DNA of 64,000 nt from Phycisphaerales bacterium (GTDB lineage Bacteria > Planctomycetota > Phycisphaerae > Phycisphaerales > UBA1924), in NCBI GenBank assembly GCA_028279375.1, contig JANQNW010000010.1:1-64000 (forward strand). Reading direction: 5' to 3'. Both the position numbers and the translations under genes were made by a program. The notes beneath the pieces are model-generated. The model saw nothing but the letters and a program-made list of their open reading frames with translations, ran no database searches and was not told where the DNA came from. Of this stretch, positions 36,857 to 46,147 are shown in pieces (the stretch's first letter is position 1; each line of letters starts with the position of its first letter).

Positions 36857-38115
36857 GGCAAGACCTCTTCATCAGATTCGCCCGATCGCACGGGCGCGCT
36901 GCGGACTGCGCGGAACCCCTCGTGTTCATTCCCGTAAGTCGCGTCATACGACGCGTATGTCCGGTCACCCGAGGTTGTCAGTGAGTCTTCGCCGAAGCCA
37001 CCCCGGAACCCGGAGCCCAGCGCGCGTGGTCCCGGCCAGTCTCCGTTCGCGAAGATGTAGGGCTGTCCGAGATCGTCGATAAAGCCCGGCCCCTCGCTGC
37101 CACGAAAGGCGCGACCGGTGGGGTTGCCCAGCGTGACAACACGCTCCCAGCGACCGCCGTACATTGCTTCAGCGCCAAATTGATCTGGTGAGCTGACGAT
37201 CTTCTCAAACTCGAGCTCGGACATCGGCCGCAAGCCGGCCCAGGCCGCCCACGCGATCCCGTCCGCCCAACTCACGAAACTCGCGGGTTGGTCGGGAGAT
37301 CCAACGGTGACCGAATCGTCGGTCACTCGAATGGTGCCTCCGGACTGGAAATACGTCGGATTGCGTGTGATATCGCGTGCGGATCGGGCTCGGCCGTCCA
37401 AGGTCGAGAGGAACCCTGCGTACTCGCCCTCGGTGAGTTCTCGTCGCATGACGTAAAAGGTCGCTGCACCCTTCGGATACGCCGCCGGGATCGGACCAGA
37501 GCGATCCCCGCCATAGTCGCTGGCTGCGTACGTCAAATCGCCAGAATCGCCAACAGTAATGACACTCTCTGATGCGATGCGAAGCCTGGAGCCGTCGGCC
37601 GCCGCCAAAGGACTCGTGGCGCGTTCAGCAGCCTGAATTTCAAACGCTCCGTCGGGGATCTCGATCAACTCGATGGCGAAGATCCTGAGCGCAATCCCGT
37701 CGAGAGGCGATTGCAGGCGGCTCGCTTCAAGATCCCAAACGATCTGAGCGGACCACGACGTGGCCTCAGTGCGGATTGCCTGCAACAAGAGCCCATTGAG
37801 AGGCGGCGACTCATCGACACTGATCACAACACTGTTGCCGCCCTCATCGACACACGAATGGCCATCGAGCAACCACCGAGCATCACGCCATCCACCATCC
37901 GGATGAGCGTACTTGGCGAAGACCCAGAAGGCCGCGTTGACGGGAGCGACATCGGCAGGGGCGCGGACGATTCGCAGCTTCACGTCCGCCGTGTCGCCGT
38001 TCGTGTTCTGAACCACATCTACGTCTTCTACAGAGAGCTGCGCTGAAGCTCCATGTGGCGCGAGGCACGTCGCAAGAAGAGCGAACAGGCCAAGCCTCTG
38101 ACGATGTGGGTACAT
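36853..38115 (-). CDS. Secreted formylglycine-generating-enzyme-like (SUMF1/FGE-sulfatase) protein
   Basis: 420 residues with signal peptide (MYPHRQRLGLFALLATCLA...ASA). The first 170 residues are strand-rich and unrecognised. The C-terminal part matches the FGE-sulfatase fold: YVMRRELTEGEYAGFLSTL, PASFVSWADGIAWAAWAGLR, PMSELEFEKI and the terminal GNEHEGFRAVRSA. The two active-site cysteines of true FGE are not evident, so it is more likely a binding or accessory domain. Coupled to the next gene by ATGA overlap. No arylsulfatase gene is nearby. Confidence 0.8.
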   Translation of the reverse strand: MYPHRQRLGLFALLATCLAPHGASAQLSVEDVDVVQNTNGDTADVKLRIVRAPADVAPVNAAFWVFAKYAHPDGGWRDARWLLDGHSCVDEGGNSVVISVDESPPLNGLLLQAIRTEATSWSAQIVWDLEASRLQSPLDGIALRIFAIELIEIPDGAFEIQAAERATSPLAAADGSRLRIASESVITVGDSGDLTYAASDYGGDRSGPIPAAYPKGAATFYVMRRELTEGEYAGFLSTLDGRARSARDITRNPTYFQSGGTIRVTDDSVTVGSPDQPASFVSWADGIAWAAWAGLRPMSELEFEKIVSSPDQFGAEAMYGGRWERVVTLGNPTGRAFRGSEGPGFIDDLGQPYIFANGDWPGPRALGSGFRGGFGEDSLTTSGDRTYASYDATYGNEHEGFRAVRSAPVRSGESDEEVLP

Positions 38116-38327
38116 AGCAAATGCCTCCGATCAGCATGCAGCGCCGAGATTCGGCTGCATTACCCTACTGTGCTGGCTCTGAGCACCAGCGTCCACGGGC
38201 TCGCATCAATATCTCATCTGCGTTCGGACTGGAGCAGCACTCAGATTCAACCATGTTCAGAGCGTGAGAGACAGGTCGCCCGGCCGCTCGCGATTCGCCT
38301 GGAGGTGGGCTGCCTTCGGCACGGGCC

Positions 38328-38426
38328 AGTGGAGCGCGCTCCAGTGGGCGCCCACCGGCGATCTGAGTGCGCTCCATTCTCCGCATGCACGCGTACAAGC
38401 GAGCGGCCTGATGACCCCAAGAACGT
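38328..38426 (+). repeat. Pre-scar repeat, copy 3
   Basis: GGAGCGCGCTCCAGTGGGCG, then CACCGG, CGCATGCACGCGTACAAGCG and GCGGCCTGATGACCCCAAG. Aligns with the copies at 29.53, 32.24 and 45.81 kb and lies 40 nt before scar copy 3. Confidence 0.55.
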
Positions 38427-38465
38427 GATTGTCAACCCCTCAGGTATGCCAATCCGGTCCTACGA

Positions 38466-38513
<48 letters not shown>

Positions 38514-38519
38514 CTTGAT

Positions 38520-38549
38520 AAGCCCTGCACATGCAAGGCTTCTTCTTTT
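38520..38549 (+). terminator. Terminator-like hairpin after scar copy 3
   Basis: AAGCC and GGCTT, with TGCA/TGCA inside, enclose a short loop; a TCTTCTTTT tail follows. It takes the place of the terminator behind the intact tRNA. A similar TTCTTCTT tail follows scar copy 5. Confidence 0.6.
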
Positions 38550-38669
38550 GGCGCCTCTGACCGGGTCGGCGTTCGGCTGCATGGAGCAATACGCGCTGCA
38601 GACGCGATTCCGGTTTATGTCAGCGCGAACTCAGGACTGAGGAGCTTGAACCGGCGCAGGCGCCCTTCG

Positions 38670-39869
38670 TCACCTTTGGCGCGTCTCCGCAAGAGCCCAC
38701 GCGTACTCCCGCGCGATCGGCGCCGGCGTGCTGGACTTCAGCTCACGCCACGCGCGGTGCGTCCAGTACGGTTCACGCAGCAGCTGGCGACCCATCAGGA
38801 TCAGGTCCGCTCGGCCTTCGGCGAGGATCGCGTCGGCCTGCGCGGGGTCGGTGATGAGCCCGACGGCCCCCGTCGGGATCTTGGCCTCGCGTCGGATTCG
38901 CTCGGCGAATGGGACCTGGTAGTCCGGGCCGACCGGGATCTCGGCGCGCCGCGTCGCCCCTCCGGTGGAGCAGTCGATGAGGTCCACGCCTTCCTGCGCG
39001 AGAAGGCGCGACACCTTCACGGAATCGTCAATGGTCCAGCCGCCCTCGACCCAGTCGGTGCACGACAGGCGCACGAAGAGCGGGACATCCTCGGGCAGCG
39101 CTCGCCGGACGGCGCGGGCCGTCTCGAGCAGGAAGCGCGCCCGGTTGTCGAATGAGCCGCCGTATTCGTCCGCGCGTTCGTTCATGAGCGGAGACAGGAA
39201 GCTGTGGCCGAGGTACCCGTGCGCAAAGTGAAGCTCGACTACTTCGAATCCTGCGGCGATCGAGCGCTGCGCCGCCGCGGCGAAGGACCCGGTGATGACG
39301 CGGATTTCGTCAATCGTCAGCGCGTGCGGAACCGGGCCGTCTTTGCCGTAGCGTTTCGCAGTCGGACCGACCGGCATCCAGCCGCCCTGATCGAGCGGCA
39401 CGAACGCGTTCGGCGTGGGGTGGATCGGGCGATAGCGCGAAGCCTTGACCCCGGCGTGCGCAAGCTGGATGCCGGGCACAGCGCTGCGCTCGCGCACGAA
39501 GTCCGTCACACGGCGCAACGCGGGAACATGCTCGTCTTTCCAGATGCCGAGGCAGTTGGGCGTGATCCGCCCCTCCGGCTCCACGCCTGTGGCCTCGGCG
39601 ATCAGCAACCCGGCGCCGCCAACCGCACGGGCCGCGTGGTGCGCGAGATGCCAGTCGTTGGCGAAGCCGTCTTCACTCGAGTACTGGCACATCGGCGACA
39701 TGGCGATCCGATTACGCAGCGTCACTCCCCGCAGCTCGAGCGGCGAGAACAGATTCGGTTCGCCTTCCCGGCGACCAGCCTGGACTGTCTGGCCGAATCC
39801 CCGGCTGGTCGCCGTGGCGACGGCGACGCCGGCCGCGACGGCAGACTGGCAGAAGTGACGTCTTTTCAT
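38670..39869 (-). CDS. Old Yellow Enzyme family NADH:flavin oxidoreductase (YqjM-like) with Tat-type signal
   Basis: FMN ene-reductase of the thermophilic-like YqjM/NamA type. SPMCQYSS has the flavin-contacting Cys and Tyr; ELHFAHGYLGHSFLSP holds the paired substrate-binding His; ADEYGGSFDNRARFLLE and GAVGLITDP are the usual barrel motifs. An N-terminal extension MKRRHFCQSAVAAGVAVATA looks like a twin-arginine signal, so it is probably exported folded, which is unusual because most family members are cytosolic. 399 residues. It is the only gene between scars 3 and 4. Confidence 0.93.
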   Translation of the reverse strand: MKRRHFCQSAVAAGVAVATATSRGFGQTVQAGRREGEPNLFSPLELRGVTLRNRIAMSPMCQYSSEDGFANDWHLAHHAARAVGGAGLLIAEATGVEPEGRITPNCLGIWKDEHVPALRRVTDFVRERSAVPGIQLAHAGVKASRYRPIHPTPNAFVPLDQGGWMPVGPTAKRYGKDGPVPHALTIDEIRVITGSFAAAAQRSIAAGFEVVELHFAHGYLGHSFLSPLMNERADEYGGSFDNRARFLLETARAVRRALPEDVPLFVRLSCTDWVEGGWTIDDSVKVSRLLAQEGVDLIDCSTGGATRRAEIPVGPDYQVPFAERIRREAKIPTGAVGLITDPAQADAILAEGRADLILMGRQLLREPYWTHRAWRELKSSTPAPIAREYAWALAETRQR

Positions 39870-40000
39870 AGCGTTCGGTTCCTTTCGGTACGGCTACGGT
39901 AGGCCTGAATGCTGGGCCGTGTTCAAGCCTGCTCATCAACCCTCGGCGCCGGGCCTTTGGAGGCCGTGACCATCGCCCGAACACCAGCGAGCATCGCCTC

Positions 40001-40065
40001 GGGGAGCGGAATCGAGTCTCGGGCTGTCGATTCGGTGGTCGCGGGTTCGAGTCGCGTCCGCTTCG
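40001..40065 (+). repeat. tRNA-Asp scar, copy 4 (longest, with partial 5' half)
   Basis: The 3' half (40018-40065) matches at 42 of 48 positions. Traces of the acceptor and D arm (GGGGAGCGG, then GAGT at 40014-40017) precede it with a deletion, so this copy includes most of a tRNA. A hairpin-like CAGAGTCC...CTCTTTG follows near 40081-40107. Confidence 0.85.
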
Positions 40066-40155
40066 CATCACGACTACAGCCAGAGTCCAAAGGGTTCCGG
40101 CTCTTTGTTTGCGCGATTGGGGCGGTGGCGCTCCGAGGATTAGAAACTCAGCGCC

Positions 40156-40560
40156 TCAGGAGTCTCCGGCCGCAGGATTCGCCTTGCGCGCTCGAACGAA
40201 TGTCCGCACGCACGCCACCAGCAACACCAGACAGACCAGCGCCATCAGGTTCTGCATCAGCGTCGCGGTCGGACGCTCCAGTGACGCCCGATCCGTCAGC
40301 AGCGCTCCCAGCTTCGGAAGCCCCTGCATCCCGGCGCCGATCAGCCCCAGCAGCGCCAAGAGCGCAATGCCGTGCATCGAATGCTTCCGGGCGCCCGCCT
40401 TCGCCTGCGCGAGCAACCCAAGCAGGGCAATCGGCGCCCCGAAGAACGCCGGGATCAGCGCCGTCACGCTCCGATCATCAACCTCAGCCATGAAGTAACC
40501 CGCAGCTCCCAGCGCCACCAGCACCAAACCCAGCACGATCGAGAGTTTCGCCATAGGCAC
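40156..40560 (-). CDS. Small four-helix membrane protein
   Basis: About 134 residues. Start GTG 40560, 8 nt after GAGGAGG; ATG 40554 is the alternative. Hydrophobic segments: LSIVLGLVLVALGAAGYFMA, ALIPAFFGAPIALLGLLAQA, GIALLALLGLIGAGM and LMALVCLVLLVACVRTFV. No motif; function unknown. Confidence 0.7.
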   Translation of the reverse strand: MPMAKLSIVLGLVLVALGAAGYFMAEVDDRSVTALIPAFFGAPIALLGLLAQAKAGARKHSMHGIALLALLGLIGAGMQGLPKLGALLTDRASLERPTATLMQNLMALVCLVLLVACVRTFVRARKANPAAGDS

Positions 40561-40889
40561 ATGGTAGTCCTCCTCGCATCCCCTCGGATGACCCCGCGCT
40601 TCCCTCATTCCCAGGCCGAAAGACGAAACGCGCGAGCAGCGGGGCACGATCTGAATCGTTTGCAATCAGAGAACCCCGATATCGTCGTTTACGAGTTTCG
40701 AGTTCGGGCAAGGATGGGAAAGACATGCTCGATTCTCGACTCAGCAATTCAGAGCGACCGACTCTCGCCATCGGTTGTGAGCGCCTACCATCGGGCCGAG
40801 TCGATCCAGTAAGTGGCCGCCTTCGGTGCGGTTCCGAGCGGTGCTGGAGTGAAGTTCATTATCCGGCGCCGGAAGACAAGGAGTCCGAA

Positions 40890-41096
40890 ATGGCGGCTGA
40901 GCACACCAAGACCTGGCCTGATCTTGCGATCGGGCTGTATGACCGGCTGACCGGTCGAAACGCCGAGATCACCTACGAGTTCGAGAACTTGCAGGTCACC
41001 GTGCCGAGTGGCACGGGCGCCAGCGCGGAACACGCCGAGTGGCGCCTGAACGGCGTGATCAAGATCCGCACGAACGACAACGCAAACCCAAACTGA
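40890..41096 (+). CDS. Small conserved hypothetical protein
   Basis: 68 residues from an ATG with AAGGAG 8 nt upstream. Sequence of the type WPDLAIGLYDRLTGRNAEIT, then VPSGTGASAEHAEWRLNGVI. Hydrophilic, cytosolic, one small alpha/beta domain. I recall similar small proteins in other bacteria but no function. Confidence 0.7.
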   Translation: MAAEHTKTWPDLAIGLYDRLTGRNAEITYEFENLQVTVPSGTGASAEHAEWRLNGVIKIRTNDNANPN

Positions 41097-41560
41097 CGAC
41101 GGTCGGCCGCTTCAACGGCCAGGCGGACGGCGTGCCGTTCGTTGTCGAGGCGGTCGACCAGCGAATTCAATTGCGGTTTCCGCTTGCTCTCGGGGCGCTG
41201 CGCGCAATCTGGCGCGTGCGGAAGGCTCCTCTGCCCACGTTGCCCCGACCGCTTGGCGTGGAAGTGGCGGTCGCAGTTGGACCCTTCAGGCTCGCGAGGC
41301 GGCGTATCTGAAGCGACTGGGATATGCGTCTGTGCGGCTCGCTCGCTTGTCCGAATCGATGCCCCAACCTGACTGCGTCTGGGCGGCGCCTGCAACAGGC
41401 ATGGGCGACGAAGTGGATTTCCGGTTGATTGAGTCCCTTTTCGACTGACCCGTGGCGACCGGGGCGGAATGCCGCGCGGCGATCCTCGACGCGGAGGTGG
41501 GCGGCCTAATCGGGGGATTCAGTTCTTGCAGCGGGCGGCCGATTCGTCAGAATCCCTCCC
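41097..41560 (+). pseudogene. Possible frameshifted coding remnant and leader
   Basis: Protein-like pieces appear in two plus-strand frames: DGVPFVVEAVDQRIQLRFP (around 41126-41182), and a piece from AAYLKRLGYASVRLARL to MGDEVDFRLIESLFD ending at a TGA at 41446-41448. They differ by one frame. A broken gene is possible, but the evidence is weak. The rest, 41449-41560, holds nothing obvious before the AbgT gene. Confidence 0.25.
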
Positions 41561-43162
41561 ATGCCCAACGCCCCCACATCATCGGAAGCCCCCAAGCGCG
41601 AAGGCGGGCTGCTCAACGCGATCGAACGCATCGGCAATGCCCTGCCGGATCCGGCCACGCTCTTTCTCATCGGCGTGGTCGTCGTCTTCGGCGTCTCCTG
41701 GCTGGCGGAGTTCCGCGGGTGGGAGAGCGTGCTGCTCAATACCGACGGCGAGCAGGTGCTCTCCGCGAGCGCGACGAACCTCCTGAGCGCCGACGGGTTC
41801 CGCTGGCTCATCGAGAACCTCATCAGCATGTTCGTCAACTTCCGGCCGCTTGGCCTGGTGCTTGTCGCGGCGATTGGCATCGCGGTGGCGGAGAAGTCGG
41901 GGCTCATCGCGGCGGCGCTGAAGGCGATCCTGGTCGTCGTGCCGCGCTCGCTCATTACTCCGGCGACTTTCTTTGCGGGCGTCATGTCATCGATGGCGGT
42001 GGACGCGGGCTACATCGTGCTGCCGCCGCTGGCGGCCGCGATCTACAAGGCGATCGGGCGCTCGCCGCTCGTGGGACTCGCGGCCGTGTTCGCGGGCGTC
42101 GCCGCGGGCTTTAACGCCAATCTTTTGGTGACGGGTATCGATCCGCTGCTGGCGGGCCTGACGGAGGAAGCCGCGCGCATCCTCGACCCCTCCTACAACG
42201 TGAACCCGGCGAGCAACTGGTACTTCATGATCGTCTCGACGTTCATGATCACGATCGTCGGGTGGGGCATCTCGGCATGGATCGTCGAGCCACGGCTTCA
42301 GAAGAAGTCGCCCGAAGAGGGAGGCCCGGGCGCCGATGGCGACAGCATCGACCTCAACCTCAGCGCCGAGGAGAAGCGCGGACTCTGGTGGGCGGGTCTC
42401 ACTACGCTGCTCACGCTTGGGCTGATCGTCGCGAACATCTTCTTCTCGTGGGGTTTCCTCTACGACGCGCCCGGGTCGATCGGGACGGGGGAGGGCCAGC
42501 AGCCTTTCGCGACGTGGATCGGCTCGATCGTGCCGCTGCTCGTGATTCTCTTCTTCTTCCCCGGCCTCGGCTACGGCATCGCGGTGGGCACGATCCGCTC
42601 CGATCGCGACATCGTTCGCATGATGAGCGAGTACATGGCGATACTCGCCAACTACATCGTGCTCGCGTTCTTCGCAGCGATGTTCGTCGCGAGCTTCGCG
42701 TACTCGGGGCTCGGTCAGATGATGGCTATCGAGGGGGGTGATCTCCTTCGCCGCGCCGATCTGTCGACGTCGGCGCTCCTCGTCGGCTTCATCTTCGTGG
42801 TCGCGTTCGTCAACCTCTTCGTCGGGTCGATGTCGGCGAAGTGGGCGATGCTGGCGACGGTCTTCGTGCCGATGCTGATGACGCTCGGGATCAGTCCGGA
42901 GCTCACGCAGGTCGCCTACCGGATCGGGGACTCGACGACGAACTCGATCACGCCTCTGAACCAGTACCTGGTCGTGGTGCTTGTGTTCATGCAGCAGTAC
43001 GTGAAGAAGGCGGGCATCGGAACGCTCGTGTCGCTGATGCTTCCCTACTCCGCGGCGTTCCTGGTGGTGTGGACGATCCTGCTGGTGATCTGGATCGCGC
43101 TGGGACTCCCGATCGGCGTGGACGCGCCGCTCACCTGGTCGCCCGACGCGCTGGGTGGTTGA
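41561..43162 (+). CDS. abgT: AbgT-family transporter (p-aminobenzoyl-glutamate type)
   Basis: 533 residues with about 12 hydrophobic segments. AbgT proteins carry p-aminobenzoyl-glutamate or export sulfonamides. Family signatures: NALPDPATLFLIGV near the N-terminus, MSSMAVDAGYIVLPPLAA, AGVAAGFNANL, LFVGSMSAKWAMLATVFVPM and YRIGDSTTNSITPLNQYL. No amidohydrolase abgA/abgB gene is next to it. Scar-bounded region, plausibly acquired. Confidence 0.93.
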   Translation: MPNAPTSSEAPKREGGLLNAIERIGNALPDPATLFLIGVVVVFGVSWLAEFRGWESVLLNTDGEQVLSASATNLLSADGFRWLIENLISMFVNFRPLGLVLVAAIGIAVAEKSGLIAAALKAILVVVPRSLITPATFFAGVMSSMAVDAGYIVLPPLAAAIYKAIGRSPLVGLAAVFAGVAAGFNANLLVTGIDPLLAGLTEEAARILDPSYNVNPASNWYFMIVSTFMITIVGWGISAWIVEPRLQKKSPEEGGPGADGDSIDLNLSAEEKRGLWWAGLTTLLTLGLIVANIFFSWGFLYDAPGSIGTGEGQQPFATWIGSIVPLLVILFFFPGLGYGIAVGTIRSDRDIVRMMSEYMAILANYIVLAFFAAMFVASFAYSGLGQMMAIEGGDLLRRADLSTSALLVGFIFVVAFVNLFVGSMSAKWAMLATVFVPMLMTLGISPELTQVAYRIGDSTTNSITPLNQYLVVVLVFMQQYVKKAGIGTLVSLMLPYSAAFLVVWTILLVIWIALGLPIGVDAPLTWSPDALGG

Positions 43163-43186
43163 ACAGCGCGGGACAGGTCTGCACTG

Positions 43187-44071
43187 CTATGCGCTTGCGC
43201 GTGGTGGCCGCAGCATGAGCACTGGTGTTCGACGCTTGTAGGACTCGTAGTCCTCCTGGCCGCCCCATTTCTCGTCGGCTCTCTTCTCCAGCAGCGGGAT
43301 CCCGCTCACTCGAATGAGCAGGAACGCGACGAACACGGGTGAGATCAGCGTCACGAAACGCCATCCGTCGAGGACTGGCAGCGCGACGACCGCCATGCCG
43401 GTCCACAGCATGATCTCCCCGAAGTAGTTCGGATGGCGTGACCAGGCCCAGAGGCCCGAGTTGATGAACCTGCCGCTGTTGGCGGGGTCGCGTCTGAAGG
43501 CGGACTTCTGCCGATCCGCGACGACTTCGATGAGCATGCCGATGGTCCAGATCGCAAGGCCCGCAATGCCGACGATGCCCAACGGCTTTTGCACGCCGCC
43601 GGTGATGACGGCGAGCGCCGCGGCGGCGGTCAGCAACACCCACAGCGCCTGGACGGTCCACGCCATCAGGAAGCTGGGCGGATGCGTCTTGATGTCGTCG
43701 AATCGCCCGTCCTTGCCGGCTTTCGAGATGCGCAGGAAAAGGAATGATGCGAGGCGCAGCGCCCAGACCATGACCATGGCGCCGACCAGCATTGCTCGGA
43801 TGTCGAGGTCGCCTGATAGGAGCAGGGCGACGAGCGTCACGCTGATGTACGTCACACCGCCGACGAGGTCGTAATAGTGTTCGGTCTTTGCGAGTGCGGC
43901 GGGGACGAATGCGATCCAGTTGATCGCGAACGCAATCGCAGCGCACAGCGCGAAGACGGGGACGCCCCAACTGGTCACGCCGCCGTCACTGCCTGCCCAG
44001 GCGACGCCGGCGCCAATCGCGGTGGCGATGCCAACTTGAAGCAGGCCCTGAACAGTCTTGTTGCTGGCCAC
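43187..44071 (-). CDS. DUF1295/steroid 5-alpha-reductase-like membrane protein
   Basis: Start GTG 44071 after GAGAGGAG, 294 residues; a longer frame to 44179 is less likely. Several hydrophobic segments, then the DUF1295 region: FDDIKTHPPSFLMAWTVQAL, SGLWAWSRHPNYFGEIMLWT and WGGQEDYESYKRRTP. These match the 5-alpha-reductase/isoprenylcysteine-methyltransferase-like superfamily. Reaction unknown. Convergent with abgT with 24 nt between the ends. Confidence 0.85.
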   Translation of the reverse strand: MASNKTVQGLLQVGIATAIGAGVAWAGSDGGVTSWGVPVFALCAAIAFAINWIAFVPAALAKTEHYYDLVGGVTYISVTLVALLLSGDLDIRAMLVGAMVMVWALRLASFLFLRISKAGKDGRFDDIKTHPPSFLMAWTVQALWVLLTAAAALAVITGGVQKPLGIVGIAGLAIWTIGMLIEVVADRQKSAFRRDPANSGRFINSGLWAWSRHPNYFGEIMLWTGMAVVALPVLDGWRFVTLISPVFVAFLLIRVSGIPLLEKRADEKWGGQEDYESYKRRTPVLMLRPPRASA

Positions 44072-44360
44072 GTCGGCTCCTCTCTCGCCGGGGCTCAATG
44101 ACTCGATGCGTCGAGCGCGGCGGCGTCCATGATTCGTTTTCGCTTCCACATTGCATTGGATTCGGCGGCGTGCCAGCAAATCCTCGAACTCGGCGCGGAC
44201 ATCGACTCACTCTCACTATCCTCTAATGAACACGGCTTTCGAGCGCGGGTACATTCCATGGGGACCATTCTGTCCAATCTGCAGTTCTCAGGGAAATTCC
44301 CCCGCCGGCGACTCCTGTATTCGTATCTGAGGGCACTCCTTCACTGCCCATGTGAGTAGC

Positions 44361-44399
44361 TCGATCCTGTGGTTGCAGGTTCCAGTCCCGTCCGCATCG
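44361..44399 (+). repeat. tRNA-Asp 3'-end scar, copy 5
   Basis: 36 of 48 positions match overall; the T arm and acceptor strand (TCCAGTCCCGTCCGCATCG) are best preserved, whereas the anticodon stem is mostly gone. A hairpin-like GAGAGCCCC...GGGTTCTTCTTCT follows. It lies in the 445-nt gap 44072-44516, which holds no other supported feature. Confidence 0.8.
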
Positions 44400-44516
44400 T
44401 CTCGAGAGCCCCCGCAGAGGTGAGGGTTCTTCTTCTGGTTGTTGCGATGTCGGGCGCTTCCGATGGTCGGTGACCGCGGTTCGATGTCGGCAATCCGCGT
44501 GCAGGTGGCGCGGAGG

Positions 44517-45461
44517 TCAACGGTCCGGCGCTGGATCTTCCTCGTTCCCATGCGGTGTGTCGTTGACTCCACGCTCCCTCGACCGGACGAAGCTCAGGTA
44601 GTTGAAGGCCGCGAGGATCGCGATGCCGAACGCCATTCCAACGATGGCGGCAGAGACGTCGTAATACGTTGGAGCCGTGACTGAGACGCGGAGCAGGATT
44701 GTCGAGATGACAAAGCCCGCGTTGCGGAAGACGAAACGGTAGCTCTTCGATATCGAGAACGAGAGGATGAGCAGGAGCACATCGGTGAAGATCATGACCT
44801 TGAAAAAGCCAGGGAAGAAGATCTGATCCACGTCGATAGTCTGTGCGCTCGTGTCTGAGGACGATCCAATCACTGACGCGAGCCAACCGATGAGCGAGGT
44901 CGCCGCCATGATTACAAACAGGGCGGTGAGAAGCACCGCGATTGACTTCTTCAATGCAATGAAGGACGTGAGTCGATCCGGAACAATGCCACGGTCGCGT
45001 CGCCGGCGGAGATGGTAGAAGCAGCCGACGAGCACGAACATCAATACAGCGCCGGTCATATCGACCAGCAATATCGTCAATGCTTCGGTTTGTTGTGTCC
45101 AGCCTTCGATGTCACCGAGTTCTGCGATGTCCTTAAAAACGCTCCTGACGGTGATCAGTGACAGGATCTCGAACTGCTTGCCCATCGCGGTCGTAATTGA
45201 TTGCGGCAATGCCCGCACGAGCATGAGCACTTCGTAGAAGAGGATAAAGCTGAACGGCGTGTAGATCGCGGCGAAGTAGCTATCGCCAACTGCCCGAAGA
45301 AAAGGCGACGCCGGCTCTATGTGCCGCACGGTCGCGATTATGCCCAGGTGCAAAAGGAAGCCAACGCAGGCCGCAATCATGACCAGGCGCTCGAAGCGCG
45401 CCGTGTTGCGGTCGCTATACAGCCAGTCGAATGCGTCGCTGAGCGTTTTGGTCAGATGCAC
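44517..45461 (-). CDS. Integral membrane protein of unknown function
   Basis: 314 residues with about seven hydrophobic segments (for example LVMIAACVGFLLHLGIIATV, ALTILLVDMTGAVLMFVLVG, SIAVLLTALFVIMAATSLIG, VMIFTDVLLLILSFSISKSY). A cytosolic N-terminus and a charged C-terminus (EEDPAPDR). No motif recognised. It is the only gene between scars 5 and 6. The start is the farthest upstream ATG; no strong ribosome site is seen. Confidence 0.65.
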   Translation of the reverse strand: MHLTKTLSDAFDWLYSDRNTARFERLVMIAACVGFLLHLGIIATVRHIEPASPFLRAVGDSYFAAIYTPFSFILFYEVLMLVRALPQSITTAMGKQFEILSLITVRSVFKDIAELGDIEGWTQQTEALTILLVDMTGAVLMFVLVGCFYHLRRRRDRGIVPDRLTSFIALKKSIAVLLTALFVIMAATSLIGWLASVIGSSSDTSAQTIDVDQIFFPGFFKVMIFTDVLLLILSFSISKSYRFVFRNAGFVISTILLRVSVTAPTYYDVSAAIVGMAFGIAILAAFNYLSFVRSRERGVNDTPHGNEEDPAPDR

Positions 45462-45804
45462 CGGTTCATGATCCGCATGGTCGTTTCTATCGGCGCCAAA
45501 GACCGACTTCCTGCCGAAACACCTGCTGAAGTGGTCGGCGGCCGAGGGAGCACATCATGCGGCGCCCGATCCTCGGTCGGCCGCTCGTTCGCCGCGTGAT
45601 TCACTCGCCCCCGGAATCCTCCTCACTCGAAGTCGTGATCCGGAAACGGCTCCGAGTTAAGTTCGCCGGAGCTCGGACCATAGTTGCAGCCCTCGCTGCA
45701 TCGGTTTCGATATCCCTTCGAAGATCCATCCCGGCGAGGGCGATTATCAGCTGCGATCCCGAGAGCATTCGGCGGTCCTCACCGCATCGGAGAGGGATGA
45801 CGCC

Positions 45805-45911
45805 GGGCCTCAAAGTGCGCGCTCTCATGCGTACGTACTGGATTTACACCGGCGTTTCGCTGTTCGCACATACCCGCGCATCCGAGAGGCCCGAGGCTCC
45901 AAAGATCCCTG
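45805..45911 (+). repeat. Pre-scar repeat, copy 4
   Basis: AAAGTGCGCGCTCTCATGCG, then GCACATACCCGCGCATCCGA and GAGGCCCGAGGCTCCAAAG, then ATCCCTG. More diverged than copies 1-3 and about 15 nt longer, but in the same order, about 45 nt before scar copy 6. Confidence 0.45.
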
Positions 45912-45954
45912 TTTCTGAGGACCGGGAGGGTCTGGTGGAGTCTCCTGAGCCGTC

Positions 45955-45996
45955 CCGTCAATGCGGTCGTTGCGGGTTCGAGTCCTTCCCCTCTTA
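45955..45996 (+). repeat. tRNA-Asp 3'-half scar, copy 6
   Basis: About 31 of 42 positions match; GGTCGTTGCGGGTTCGAGTC is well preserved, the acceptor strand is not. GAGAGCCTCTGCCATGCAG follows. The gap 45462-46147 also carries a pre-scar repeat. Confidence 0.75.
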
Positions 45997-46147
45997 GCCT
46001 CGAGAGCCTCTGCCATGCAGATAAGACGGTTGCCCTCGCTCGCCGATCGATACCATGCGAAGGGCGCGCCGTGGCGAGCGTTCGGTCGCTTCAGGTTGCC
46101 GCGTCATTACGGCGCCCCGGGCCCGATGACTTAGCCACCCTGTCGCG

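Noticed and set aside
45557..45997. Plus-strand frame of 146 codons
   Set aside because: It runs through the pre-scar repeat and the tRNA scar, so it is not a conserved coding sequence.
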